DNA from: Rhynchonema sp. JSB1_4 | Lineage: Eukaryota > Nematoda > Chromadorea > Monhysterida > Xyalidae | Length of the DNA: 64,000 nt | NCBI GenBank assembly: GCA_030248065.1 | Contig: JASAMV010002557.1 | Location: 80,986-144,985, forward strand | Reading direction: 5' to 3' | Shown here: in pieces, positions 24,128-39,100 of the stretch | Layout of the letters: each line of letters opens with the position of its first letter | Position numbering within the stretch: the first letter of the stretch is position 1 | The notes under the pieces: model-generated | What the model was told of the DNA's origin: nothing | Database searches by the model: none | Seen by the model: the letters and a program-made list of their open reading frames with translations, nothing else | Translations under genes and position numbers: made by a program

Positions 24128-27100
24128 CTAATCACAATTTTCGTAGTGCGTCAATTTATCCTGAATACCTTTCGTACATGAATCCATCCGTTTATTTAGT
24201 TCATCTAGGTTTTCTGAATATTGTTGCAGTCGCACATCATTCGAATCGAAGTTGCCTTTCTCACCTGCAAATGCAGGTTTGCATTCGAGAGCAATCCAAG
24301 CAATTAAAGGCAATCGACGCCAACACGAGCCCGATTTCGAAGATGGTGTGTATTCAAAACGAAATCAGCATGCTCCACTTTTTTTTTTTACTTATTTCCC
24401 GTTTTTCATTTCATTTTTTTTATGTATATAATTACATCCATTATGGCAGCAATATGCTGAACTTATCGAACTGAATCAACCAATGCCTGAATGCTGAGTC
24501 AGCAATACTGCGACTTGCAAGGTTCATGCAACTGGTGTCTTTCAACAAAACGCAACTAATATGCAAGTCCGTCATGCAAGGTATAATGCAAGTACAAGTG
24601 CAATATACCTCAACGCAACACATCAAACGGGCATCCGTCGATCTCATTCGCACCACAACTGCATGTCTTCGAGCGTCTATCGTACTCCTTCAACGATTCA
24701 TAAGCGTCGCCGGATCGTCGCATCAAATCACCCATCTCCTTTCTTGCATTGCTTAGATGCAACTCGTCGCTCAAACCCTGCTGCTCTTGCTCTACAAAAA
24801 TGCAAGTTGTGCTAATGTAAAACGTGCAAGTTGTTGAAATGCCTAATTGCGTGCATTGCAATGCATAACGAGAACAAGCATGCTTTGTTCTAAAGAGTGC
24901 TCGTGCCGCAGGCAATTCAATTTCAAAGTGCAAGTTCAAGAAACAAAATTGATACTCGTGCAAAAAGCCGTCAGAGAAACGAATTCTGTCAAACATGCCA
25001 TGCAACCCAGAAAAATGAAAATTAAAAGTTGGCGCAAAAATGCCGTTGCATGCGACCAACTTTCAATCTGTCTGAGATGTTTCTGCGTTTGTTCGAGCAT
25101 TCGGGCCGCATCATTCCTCAACCTCTCCGCCCTCTTCTTCGGCGTCTGATCGCCGGCACCCTTTTTCTTCAGTTCCAATTGTGCCGCGTCGTACAAATCA
25201 TCTAACTGTTGCTTGGTGCGTTGCGCCACATCCGTTTTTGCATTGGCCGTTTCTGTAATCGGTGCTCCTGTTTCGATCCGGCTTCAAACTTGGACATCTA
25301 TACTACTAAAACAGGAAGACGTATGTATGTATGTACTATGTATGTGTCTGTGGCCCCCTCCCTCGGGGGCACGGTTCAATTTTCACAGGTAGCTTTGGGT
25401 ATGCTAACGGGTTTTTGGATAGCCGAGGGTGCGTAAGTACGGTCCTGGTTGGTCACATCAGTTTATGAAGAATCGTTCCAGGATTACTGACATAAATTTT
25501 GACCGCACCGTTATATATCTTCCCAGACAGCGATCAGAAACACGCACGGTGTTCGAAATTATGTAGTTTCACCAAACTTGAAAGATCATTAAAAAGGTCA
25601 CCTGATCTAAAGCGTATCGGAGCGCGCAAAGATTTTGATACAAATGTACCAAAGGTGTGATGTTCCCACCAAGTTCGGTGAAAAACAGCAGCATACACAA
25701 AATGGCACATCTCTAAATAAAGATTGGATTAAAGAGTTCACACATGTTCGCATACCAGTTGCATTCCTGGCATTCTGTACATCCTGTTCGATCTGCACGT
25801 ACAGTCGGCGCACATCATTCAAATCGTCACCCAATGTTGTCAACGTGTCATTCGACTCAGACACAGACTCTTCGGCCGTTTTTGTGTCTTCTTCGATCTG
25901 TTAAATGGTAGTGGCTAATGTGCAAACATAGCGCGCGTGTAAACATACGGCAATAGCAGCTGAAAATCATTCACAGTTCCGAATTCACTCACCGTCTGCA
26001 GATCAGTCTGTGATGTTTCAATGTCTTCTTTCGCCTGTTCGATAGCGGATCGTGCTTTTTCTTGGGCCTTTTTCGCTTTTTCCAACGCTTGATTCACGCC
26101 AGTTGTTGTGTTCAAAATCGCTTCGGCGCGTTTTCTGCAAAAAAGTTTACCATTTTGAGAAATTTTAGAAAAGTGCAAAATACAGTACGCTCACTTTGCC
26201 ATGTCAGCGTTCTGCTTCAGCGTTTGTGCGGATGAGAGATCGCCTCTGGTCTGATCGAGAATCGCATCAATGTTTTGCAGTTTGGCCAGATTTTCCTGAA
26301 GAACGGCGTTGAATACAATGTACGGTGCACCCTCTTTATGATGAGAGCCTTCACACCTTAGACACTGTTAACCTTTTAATGTGCAATATAAGGTACCTGA
26401 ATTTCATTGCTCATTTCAGCGATCTGTTCGGGCGTGAGTGAGATGTTCATTGCGATTATCTCTTCAGCCAACGTCCTGATCTCAGCCGGCGACGCACGTT
26501 CTTTGCCAAGGAAATCCTTCAGTTCCTTCAGCACGTTGTCCAGATCAACGCGCGTTTTGTTGGCCTGCAAGTCGGTGTCCATGATCGCAATGACAAGAGC
26601 GCTCTTTCGTTTTCCGACAGTTGATCTCGGAATTAAACTGTTTTACATCGGTGAATTTAAAAAAGGTCACGTGACCGAAGAACATCCGATGTGCAACCGA
26701 CCTGTTGAGCAGCGGCCTGCGCCGACCCATAGGCCGCATCGGCTTCACGCTTGGCGTCTTCGGTCGAAATCATTGCGTCGTTGATCTGACGGAAATATGT
26801 AAAGTTTGTCATTGTCGGGAAAAAATGGATATGGTTGCGACAACATCGTAATTATCAAAGAAAGGCCAGTTATGCGGTAGACGGTACCTCTTTGAGCAAC
26901 TCATTCGCCTGCATCTGCTTGTTCTCCAACAGGTCAGCTGCCTTTTTGGCCAGTTCCAGTGCGCGTTCGGCGTTCGTCACCTGGATAACAACATTCAGCT
27001 CGTTTTGTTCGTTTTAACACGTTTGTCTACGTTGTTTGCACTTGTTATATTTTCATTCTGTTTTCGATTGCCAAGGAAGCGCGTGCATAAACATGCGGTA

Positions 27101-30100
27101 TTATTATCTGAGCTGAGCAGCTGCATTGTACTGTATATTTCTTTGTGCATGTTCACGGAGCTGGGTGGCTGATGTTTCCATCAGTTCGCGATCCAGATGT
27201 CAGTGAGCTAAATCTTATACTTATAGCACGTGCTATACTACAACACATGGCTTCGATACAATAAATAGGATGCAACAACCCCCTAAACGAACCGAGCTCC
27301 TGTCACACGATATACCACCACAAATACCACACGTCGGTCCGCCACAAATGTCATCGCAAGGATCGCCGGGTGCACCACAAACTTTCTCGTTCAGTTCGGG
27401 CAGCTTGCTTTTGAGTCCGGTGATCTGAAATGATTTATAGGCACTGTGTGTCGTGTTTCCTTCTTGAAGCGTTCAAAGAATCCAATTGTGGCCTCCTAAA
27501 AGATAATCAAATATCTAAAACGTCGAACCTGAGTGTCCAATCTCTCCAGCGCTTCCTGATTCTCCTCATATTGTTGGTCGAAATCTTCGCGATTCCTTTC
27601 AAACAGATCTTCGGCCTGTCGTCGTTCGGTCTCCGATTGGGCCACAAAACTGTCGGCCGTTTCCGTGCGACGTTTGGCTGCCTGAATTTACAAAGCAAAT
27701 TTACATTGCGAATAACAGACGATTCCTTGATGAATCAGGATCATCAGGCACCTGTGATTTCTGCGCCGATTCCTTTGTGATGTTGTATGCGCCTTCTACA
27801 TCAGCTTCGCGCAGTTTGGTCGCGTTCTCTTCCAACTCTCGCGCGGTGGCGGTCACCTATTAGGATTGTATTGGACATTTATTTATTTTTTGTTCAGTTG
27901 ATGGATTAGCAATAAAATAAATTATCTGACACAAATGCCAATTGTTAGTGACCTGTTCAGCCTCCTTCTTCAGTTCACTCAACGACATCTCACCGGCGTC
28001 AACGTCGCCCGTCGCTGCCGTGATCGATTCGTCAACCTGACAGTGAATTAAATTTTTTAAAATTTAGTTAAGTTTTTGCAATAAAATTCCAGGAAATTAA
28101 ACTAATATCACCAACTTTATTCAGTTTGTTTTTGGCCGCTGTGATCTGTTTGTCCAGATTATCAATCTTCTGCTGCAACATCTCAATGTCGTCTTTCGTC
28201 ACGTTCGCCGTGTCCAGCTGCTTTTTCACCTAAACGCACAGAGTTAAATTTGAGCAGGGGGTAATGATGGACTGTAATTGCATACTAACCTTGGCCAGTG
28301 TGGCTTCCATTTTCTGGAAGTCTTCGTCGTATTCCGACGCCACTCCAGTGTCCTCGATATTGGTGGCCTGTTCGACGAGCCGCGTAGTTTCCGCTGCAAT
28401 CATGGATCTCTCACGATTACAGTATGTCCACCAAAATCCAAGGACTACAGTATGCTAGCCAAACCTTTCAACTCCGACAGGATGGCATCCCAATTCTGGA
28501 AGCACTCCCCACACGCGTTACAGTACGGCCATTGACCAGTGTAGCCACGTGCGCACTCGTCGCAATGATCGCCGCCACTGCCCGCTAGGCATACGCATGT
28601 ACCTGGAATGAATTAGGGTTGCGGTAGCAGTGAGGGTACGGTAGGTTAATGAACCAACCATTATTCCTGTTGCACTGTTGTGTGGCCGATCCTCTCTGGT
28701 TGCACTCACAACGCTGGCACTCCTGAGTCGGGTCACCCCAATAGTAGTCCTGACATTGGTCACAACGGCGTCCACCGCGACCCTGTTTGCACGCACAGGC
28801 CCCATCGAAGTCGTTGCACTGAAAGGGGCAGATTGGATTGACATCTTGTGAAAGTGACATCTTGTGATAGTATCAAACCTAGTGATCGGATCGAACCATA
28901 TCACGTGACCTTGTCAGTTTGAAATACTTTCAAATTTATTGACAGTCCTGCTGCTGATTAGCGTAAGAGCTGTTCCCATGATGCACTTATGCTGGTCGGG
29001 ATCACAATGGAAAACAACGTAAATGTGAACTCATAACCCGCTCTTATGTGCACTTATGCCAAAACGTACGCTCCCGGAAGGACGCGAACCTCCAAGCCAC
29101 CAGGCCTGGACAGCCAGTTGCTCTATCAACTGAGCTGCGGGAACGTGGTCACGCTGCGGCTCAAAGTTTCACTCACGGTATATCAATGCAACCATGCAGA
29201 CACACACTTCCAGTCAACAAAAATCTCAAAACCCTCAGCTCAAAAAAAAGTCGCGTGATTAAATCAGACTCGATCCGATTAACAAGTGGGACACCTTCCA
29301 CAATAACCCCGGATGCCCTGAAGCATCAAGGCTAGTGCCAACCTGCAGCAACGGTTGTCCATTGTGGTCCATCCTTACGCCATTCGGGTCACATTCGCAC
29401 GCCTCACACCCTTGGCCTGATGCCAATTTCCAGTGATTCTCAGCGCACTGGTCACATTGCACTCCGATCACATTTGGCAGACACGGACATTGACCACTGG
29501 CACGGTCGCACGCTCCAGCCGTCTTGTTCGTGCCAAGCTCGTTGCACACGCAGCTGCAACATAAATCGGGTCGGTATCATGTTGGAAAGCAACGACTACG
29601 TACATAAGTCCATGACCACTGATGGACCAGTATTATGTAAGCAAAACTTGATGGAATTTTGCGAATGCGCTTGATTTAGGTGCATAGTCCATGGAAGGCA
29701 TCGCTGGTGTATTTTGACGATGACCTGGTACAGCACCCGTCTGTGTTACTTGAGCGAAACAAGGAAAATTTTCTGCGCCGCTCACATTCGGTGCTCAGAG
29801 AGTCTGTCACAAATAAAATATGTGCGCCCGAGCCACCTTGATTTTCAGGCGTTTTCTTCTTTTATTCTTGAAAGGGCTACACAAACGCGGAAAACCAAGA
29901 AAGATGAAACACCAACTAACTTTCTACAGCTCCTGATTTTCGCATCACCAAAGAACCCATCAGCACAATGTTCACACTGTATACCGACTGTGTTGTGCAG
30001 ACATTTCTGGCACTCGCCTGATTTTGGATGGCAACTCTCAGGCACCTGAAGTAGACAACGTAAACTGGTCAAATCGGTGTCGTGTAGATTTAGGAGGGCG

Positions 30101-33100
30101 TTACACAGATTGGGGGCCGAGCCAAGTTTAAAGGCAAGCACCAAGCGAGCAAGACAACGATCGCAGTTTGACTTGGCAAACAAAGTTTGTCTGAGCAAGT
30201 CGTAGTCGAACCGCGGTCGCAGCGCAGTCGTAGTGCTCGCCTTCCAACTTGATACGGCTCAGAAGATACAAATTGTGGTGAGGTACAGATTTGCACCAGC
30301 TAAGATACCTGCAGATCGATGTTGTCATTGCAGCCACAACGCACACACGAGCCACCCAGTTCGGTCGGATTGCCCCAATAGTTGACGTCGCACTTGTCGC
30401 AACGCTCGCCTGATGCAACAAGGAAAGGCGGTTTTTAAAACGTCAAGAGCGATTTCAATTTGTGAGTTTTGGAAATGTGCACATGTGAGTCAGACGCTTG
30501 GAAGATAGAGAACGCGGACATATAACTAACTGACAACAACGACTGACAAAGCTGACTGACACCGTCACTGTTGGTGCTGCACTCACCAATGTATCCCTGT
30601 TGACAATTGCAGATGACAGTGTCGCCGTGCAGGTAGCAGGTGTCGGCGTGTTGTTTGCCCGATCCCGGTCCACCCGGACACGGACACGGACGACAGGGGA
30701 TGTCGATGCCCAGACGCGGGTCGCCGTAGTAGCCATCTTGGCATCTGCCAAGGTTGGAACGTGTAGGTTTAGCTTTGGCTTGAGATCACGCCTGTACTAG
30801 AACTTGGCCTACCGTTGAAACAATTATCATAGCTTTGAGCCAGAATAAGCCCAAGATGAAGCCCAAAAAGCTGTAGACTGAGTCGAATCTTGGTGCACAT
30901 GTATTTGCATGAAGTGACGTTTTAGGAGCGGAGCAGGGGTTTTTGGGTATATGTGAATATTTGATGCGTTCACACACACAGTGACCCGGTGCACCGTCCT
31001 CAGTGAAAACACTCGAAACAGGAAGCCAAACCACTCTATGCATAATTCACATTATCGAGACCGACTTGCAACTTGATGGGCATAACCGGACCGATCACCA
31101 AGCGCGGCGCCAGTCATGATGCCACAATGCAAACATGTTTGAAACATCACACGTGACAACAAGTATGTACCAACCTGTCGCAATTGTGTCCGGTCGTCAG
31201 GTCACGACACTCAATACATGCGCCACTTTTCTGATCACAAATGTCGGCGTGATTGTTGCACTGACACGGACGACAGTCGGGGAAACCCCAGAAGCCCGGC
31301 TCGCACTGGTCGCATTGTCGGCCGTAGATGCCTACACATAACGTAAGGTTCGTGCCAAAAATGTTTGAAAAATTAGAAATTCCGCCTTGTATTGACATCA
31401 AACGTGTGCAGCTGTTGTCCTCTGGACAGGGGACGTTTTGAATTTCGGGTACTTTCGAGGTTTACCGTAAATTTCACTAATTTCGACCACCGCAAAAGTT
31501 GTTTCCAGATAGAAAAGGAAGAACTTGAACGCTAGTCAAAATCAATGGCATCAGTAAATCTCAAAATATCATCAAGACAAAGATGTCACGTAAGCAAAGC
31601 AGGGCCGATTCAATCACCTAGCAATAACTGCCCTCAGCATCTTGTTTCCTACACTGGTCAAACTCACCTTTCTCACGACAGACGCACTGTCCTGTTGCCT
31701 GATCACAGAAATTGTGCAGCGAGCCGACGCTGTCGCATTCACAACGGGTGCAACCCTGGAAAAGTGAACGTTGCATTATTAATTTTTGATCACGTGGGAA
31801 TTGGGTGCACTTGCGCTGACGATGACCTTATGTAGAAAACGAGTAACCAAAAAACAGCCTGGAAAACATTAGAATAGTGTTGGTCTGATGGGTATACTTG
31901 CCTGTGGTCCAAAGCTGAACGTTCCCTGTGCACACCGGTCACAGGTGCGTCCAACGACGTTCTCCTTGCATTCACATTGACCACCGTAAACGTTACAGAT
32001 GCCGCTCTTACTGCCCGTTGGATTGCATTTGCACTCTGTGGCGGAAAAGGTTATTTTTTATGTTTGGTTCAATAAGCTGTATTCCTTGTGGAATACGAAC
32101 CAATAAAAGTAACAAAGTCGGTAACAGACTTGGTCATCGGTCCGATCCGGTCTTGCCTTCGTCACGTGCTTTTTTGTGAAACATACGTTTAGAGATTCAC
32201 TGATGCTCTAATTTTGACCAGCGTAAACTTGCTTCTTGACTGGGAAATTGTTGTGGCGTCAGTAAATTTTGATAAAACAGAGTTGCAAAAGGTGACATGA
32301 TCAAGATCAGACCGGACAGGATTGATCACCAAGGTGTGGACTGTTTTTTTTGCAAAATGTTATACAAACCGATGCCTTGACGCGCTGTCACTGCAGCAAC
32401 GGGACACGTGTAGCGTTTGCAGACTTCGGACAGCTGCTCTGTGGGGGTCATACTCAGCACACTGTGTCTAAAATAGAAAAAGTTTAAACTCATGATCCCT
32501 GAATTATCAAGGCAACGTATTTGAACGCACCGGCATTGATATCGCTCGTACATGTCACGATGGTGTTGGATGATCGAGGTGTTGTTCGTGAAAATTTCCA
32601 ACTGATCAGTTGGCGGAGTCAGGATCAGCTGGAATGTCACAATTGTTCAAATTTGTGTGCTTTGGGTTTGGGATCACCCATTCACATTTTTAAAGTTTTA
32701 GCTTCCAGCTTGGATTACTCAATTTTGACCAGCGTAAAAGTTGTTGCTGGGCATGTGAGACCAACTGTTAAGCTGGTCGAAACTCGAAACTAGGCGTTCT
32801 TGGATTCTAGTTTGACCACCCCTGTCCCCAAACTGACCGAATCCACCAGAATGGTCGCACTGGGATCATCCGGATATCCGGGCGGTTGATAGCTGCCGAT
32901 TGTGATCCTCACTTCGTACTCCACACCCTCTTCGAGACAAACAGGAGGTGTGATCTCGGCATAGGCACCATTCGGCGCCATCTGTGTCTCTCTAATGTCA
33001 TCCTGCACACCCTGACCCGCACACGGACCATCTGGGTTCGGGTCACCCGGACGAACGAAGACCAGTTGCACTTGGTGCCATGGGGATTGCGTCTGTAAGG

Positions 33101-36100
33101 TGAACAAGAATAACGGTGTACAAGTGACCTTGAACATATTTTGGTTATTTCGAACTCCACGGACAGTTCTCTGATTTTGACCAGTGTAAAAGTCGTTCAC
33201 AGACAGTTCAGCAAGTTTGCAAATTTTACGCACTGAGCAAAATCAGAACTTTGAGTAACCCTTGAAATACTCAAAGTCAAATAGTCAATACAGATCCGAT
33301 ATAGTACTACTAGATCACCAAGTTTGATGCCGCTCTAAACGTCACAATTTGAAAACTAAATTCATCAACCAAACGCACCCTGAGTTCATATCTGATCACC
33401 GGCGTGTACTGAGTCGAGTATGGCAGATTGTTGACTTTGAATATGATCATTGAGCCAGCACGCACACGCGCGTAGCCCTGTCCCGTCCAACTGCGACGAC
33501 CTTGACCAGTGTGCTCACGACGCTCGATCTCACCCTGCAAATTCAGGGACGACGAAAAATTCAGAAAAGCTGCCATGGACGCATGAGTCCAGCTCGCTTG
33601 TGGTTTGCCGTCACGTGGCCAACTGGTCCAATCACACTGCTCAAAAATACGGTAGGCAACTCACACGTACATATCATGGTGACACTTTCAAAAATACGAA
33701 CAGAAAAGGCTGACAAAAAAAAGATGAAGCTTACGGAAGTGATGTTTGCTTCCTCTGCCTCATATCGATAGTAGTCGATGTTGCTGCAGAAGTAACCGTT
33801 GTCCGGCTGGTCGCAACGCAAACCAGTGAAATTGGGACGACAACGACATTGACCTGGGATCGTAGGTATAAATTTGAAATAGTGGCAGCACAAAAGCCAT
33901 GAAAAATTTTTAAAAAAAGCATGAAAACACCCCCGTACCGGTGTTGATGTCACACGATGATTCATAAGATCCACCCAGATCGCAATCGCAAGGTTTGCAG
34001 CCGTCAGGCTCTGACGACAGGCCATAGTGGTCGGGCTGAAACATTTGGGTGCTGCAGTTTGCAACTGAAGCCCACCAGAAGAGCACCACAAACAAAATTT
34101 ACACTAAAATTTTGATTTAGTGCCTCATGTATAAACATATATAAGCGGGTGCACAACGGTACTATCAAAGCCGGAAGCTCTATTGTTGATGCAACATGCA
34201 TGCGGCTGGGCGTTTCTACTCACTGAGTCCCGACTACACTTTCAGATAGCGAGCTATGTAACATTCCGTAGGTAAAGGCAAACTACAGCAACATGACCCA
34301 TTTCGCAGCCCAGAAGGGAAAAAAAGGGGCCGGGAAAAACAAGAAAAAACAAAAGGGAAACCCTAAACAAAACACCCCCAAAAGGGGGCCGTACTTTATA
34401 ACACCGTGCTTCTTATAACACACGACATCGACTAAACAAAACAAATTCAGAAGACACCAGCCACACCAACCAAACACTTATCGCACGCGTCCCCGGTGAC
34501 GAATCGTTTGCAGGTGCACTCGCCAGTCTGTTTGTGACATCCCTCGTTGTTGACGGTACCCGTTGTCTGACACGCGCACGCTTTGCAACCCTCGAGTCGG
34601 TCCTGCTGCAGGTCCCAGAAACCGTGCTTGCAGCGGTCGCAGTTCTCACCTGAAAACAAGAATGTTGAGATCTTGGTGTTGTTGCGTTTTGTCTGTTCAA
34701 CAAATGTCATACGACGCGGCCCATCTCGCGTAGAGCACGACAAATCGACGAAAAAGGGTCCGGCTTTTGGGCCCCGGGGCCCCCGGGGCCCCCCGGGCCC
34801 CGCGGGGCCCCCGGGGCCCCCCCGGGCCCGCGGGGCCCCCGGCGCGCCCGTGCATTTGGCGCCCAGGTTGCATTAAGGCCCAGGTTGCATAAGGGCCCGG
34901 GTTGCATTACGGCCCAGCGTGCATTAGGGCCCACGTGCATGGCCCCCGCCCCGGGCCCCCGCCCCCCCCCCCTGTTCCGTTAGGGCCCACCGTGCATTAG
35001 GGCCCAGCGTTCATTATGGCCCACATTACGGTTTTGTAACTGCACGTTGGGAACAAGCGTTTATTCATTGAAAAGAACAAAGTATACAAGCGTGTATTTT
35101 GTCAGATAGGCTGTGCATGTCAGTCATTTAGACCGTCAGAAGGCGTTCGCTCCCAAGCAAAAACATAAGAGAACAATGCCAAGTTCTGCCTTCTGCCATA
35201 AACATACAAAAACTAACCAACATAACTTTCTAACACAACTACCACCAGATTCTCTTATATTGCCCTATTGGGTTGGGAGCCACGCTTGTGGGACAAGTCT
35301 AACTACAAAACTAACTACTTACCAAACCATAACTGAACATAAAACACGCATGCACATATCTTGTTGTTTTCAACAAACAAACGTTTGTTCCTTAGTGAGA
35401 AAAAACCGTAATGTGGGCCCTAATGCACGGTGGCCCAACACCCCATTCGTGGGCCCTAATGCACGTGGGCCCTAATGCACGTGAGCCCTAATGCACACTG
35501 GGCCGTAATGCAACCTGGCCCTTATGCAACCTGGGCCTTAATGCAACCTGGGCCCAAATGCACGTGGGCCCTAATGCACGCGGGCCCTAATGCACGTGGG
35601 CCCAAATGCACGTGGGCCCAATCCCGGGGGCCCAAAACCCCCGAACTAATGTAGCGTGGGCCCTAATGCACGCTGGGCCCTAATGCACGCTGGGCCCTAA
35701 AAGCACGGAACCTAAAAAAAAAACAAAACAGCCCATGTACGACAATCGTATATAACCGACCATCAACATTGTCCTTGCAATGACAACTGCCGGCCACCAG
35801 GTCGTGGTCTTCGTCGGTCTCCGAGTCGCACAGTCCATCGTTCAACGCACCACGCACATCACAACGACACGCTGCAGACAGGGAGTTAGGTGGATGAATG
35901 CAAGCGAAGAGAAATCACTGGGGATCGTATCAAAACCTTGGTGATCCCATCAGATCTGCATTGATCACACGTGATCTTTTCTAAAATTCAAATACGCTGA
36001 CGACACGAATTTTGACAACCGTGAAAGTTGTTCCCAGTCGGCTGATGAACGCCTTATTCACTGGTTAAACTAAGTGACATCAATGAAATCTGATTCCGAT

Positions 36101-39100
36101 TACCAAATTTGACACCGCTCATAATGCAGAAGAGAAAATGGCCATGACTTACGGAGACAGACATACGGATCGGTGATGTCGCGATTTGTGTCCCGATAGA
36201 AGTACGGCTTGCATTGTTCACAGTTCTTGCCCATTGTGTTGTCACGACATTCGTCGCACACGCCTCCCGACACGAAACCAGACTCTTCGAACACGGCGCG
36301 GTCGAAATGGCATCTGGAACAAAATAGTCGGTTTGTGACGGTGGGTGGTCAATGTTTTGCCTTTTACGCAGGTGAAAATTGGAACACCTTGGCTAAACTT
36401 GACAATAGCATCGTGTCCCGCGCGACCACCTAGACAGATCCGAACCGGACCAGTTCGATCACCTGGTTTGATTCCCTCAAAATTGAAACATCACCCACCT
36501 ATCGGCATGACTGTTGCATTTGCAGCGTTTGCATTCGTTAGTGTCGTTCTCGGTGGCCGGTTTCCAGGGCAAGTCATTGTAGAAGTCCATACATTCTTCA
36601 CAATTCATGCCCTTGGTGTTGTGCGTGCACTCGCAACGACCATAAACCTGCAATGTCAGGGTAGCGGTGCTATAAAATATGCTTGATCTCACTCCCTCCC
36701 AATTAACAACAGTTCAGCGAACCATATCCGGTGGTGCGCTTGTGAGCGCGATACCGTCCTGCATCATCGGCACACAATGACGTGCGTGACCGTAACACGA
36801 GCACGAACCACGCACAACCATGTCGTATACTGCAAATTGTTTGTTAGATTAAATCATCAGAATATGGTTCATATATGCTCAATGTCAACCAACCGGCATA
36901 GAAGTACTTTTCGAGGATTTCCTTCCGCGAATCCAACAGATCATCACCCAACGTGTGCATTTTGGTGAAATTTACGCGCAGATTGGTAATCCGGATTAGA
37001 TCTTGGGTCTCCTCCGAGTACGGATTTTGCAACGGCAAGTGTGGTGGGAGCACTTTCAGCACAACCTGAAACAATGGTCAATGATTGCTGGTTGGATCGG
37101 ATCTGATGACCAAGTTTAATACCGGCCGACAATATTTCTTCGCTTTCACAAAACGTTGTTCGCCAATCACTCACCTCACCACCAGTTGACGGCTGCAGGT
37201 TCGAGTACTGCTCGGTGCAGACGATGTCGGTGTGGGACATCGGTACTGACGGGTCCATGCCAAAGTTGGCCAGACAGTCGTGCGCAAAGTAACGATAGAT
37301 TTTCCAGTCCTACAACAAGTTTGCCATGTTTTCCATGTGACTAATTGATCAACTCATTTGCACTGACTGAGAAGGGACAATATTTCCATTTGGACAAGGC
37401 TTACACTATTCAAAATCGCAGTGTGACCTATACAGTTATGTGCTTTTGGTTGATTGTTTCGTTTTGTTTTCACAGAAGAGCGGTATCCGCTAAGACATCG
37501 TTTGTGCGAATGCACCAGGTACGCAGGTTCGCAAAACAGTTGAGCCCTGAACGTGTCATCATGAAATATTGTTGCTTTTGCAACTATCGAAAACTGATAA
37601 ATACTTTCAAAAGTATCCCATCTGAATCAACCATGTTCGAATGACTTGCCTTTCCATAATTGCTCGATCTTTCGATAATCATAGCCGCGGGCCGAAAGCT
37701 CTTGAACGTGATGATCAAATGTGTGAAATGGAATTCGGCCTCGAGGTCCAATCGAATGCTGACGTTCTGCTGCCCGTTCTCCGACTGCCACCAGCGCGAT
37801 TTACGCTGGTCATAATGCCGGGTGACTATGTTCTCAATCTTATGCGAACTGGGATTGTGGATTTCGTGATAGTCATTGCGCGAATCGCAATAGAAACACT
37901 TCTTTTCATCCTCCAGATACGACACAATGCAGTAGCGATCGGATTCATCAAGACCGCAGGTAGATGTGGCCGTCAGCTGCTTTTCACGCCCGATCAGCAG
38001 GTTGCCGGTGGCGGGGTAGCACGAACGATCGGCGCAACGGTCCATTTGAATTGCGCTGCACGAACCTGCAAAATATACTGGTCATGTTTTTCTAGAGAGC
38101 TGATTTTGTCAACCTTTTCGGGTTTTGTGAGATTCATGTATCATCCCTGTCGTGTTCGCAGTTTCATTTAGTTCTCATTATATTACCCAATCGCAGGATC
38201 ACGCATTTTTGCACTTAGCAGAACTTCGGTCATACCATTAATCAGCCATCTGCATGCATACCATTCATTTCATATGCATCTGCTTGGCACATACCCCAAT
38301 GTGTGACACATGCGCTGACACTAAATCCACTCTGTAAAGTACACCGACAACTAACGGCAGTCAATAAATAATCCGCGCATACTGAACTGACCATCACGCC
38401 GATTGTAAAGTTGATAGTGTTAGCGTGTCCTTGGGTTTACAGACTCCATGTCACACACGCCGCATACATACAAAGCGGAATGCTGCCAATTTTACACACA
38501 CCTTATAACAAGGGACAAACGTACCTATGGTGTCACAGGTTGCAAAGTCGTGAAAGTGCTTGTTTTGCACAAAATATTTGCCCAACGGCCACTTAGGTTC
38601 AGAGCATAACAACGGCACCACATATTATTCACTAACTGCAAATGCTGAGAACGTCTTATAAATAAATTGCAGTGAAGGATGGTCCCCCGAACAGGACAGA
38701 ATAGAAAGACCCACATTCACACGCACGTAAACATAGAGCGCTTATCCTTGTCTTTATTCGTGCTGCAATAAAAAAGTCAGCACCAAGCAAGTAACGGGCA
38801 AGAATGCTGAACAGAAGCCAAACACGTTCACCAGAAATGCGTTCATGTTTGTTGAATAGGTTTGTTTGTTTAGTCGGTGTTCCTTGTTTCCAGAGCATCA
38901 GCATGTAGCCCCTCAAAATGTATGGAATAGCTACTGTATGAATCGTGCAGTGATAGCGCCAATTGCTTACACGCACAAGAAGATCGAGAACGCTTCAAAT
39001 CTAGCATTGACAAAAACGTGACAAACTCAGAAAACTAAAATTTAAACAACAGGAACACTAACCGAGCATAAAAACGGCTATGACGGCGAGCACTGATGGC

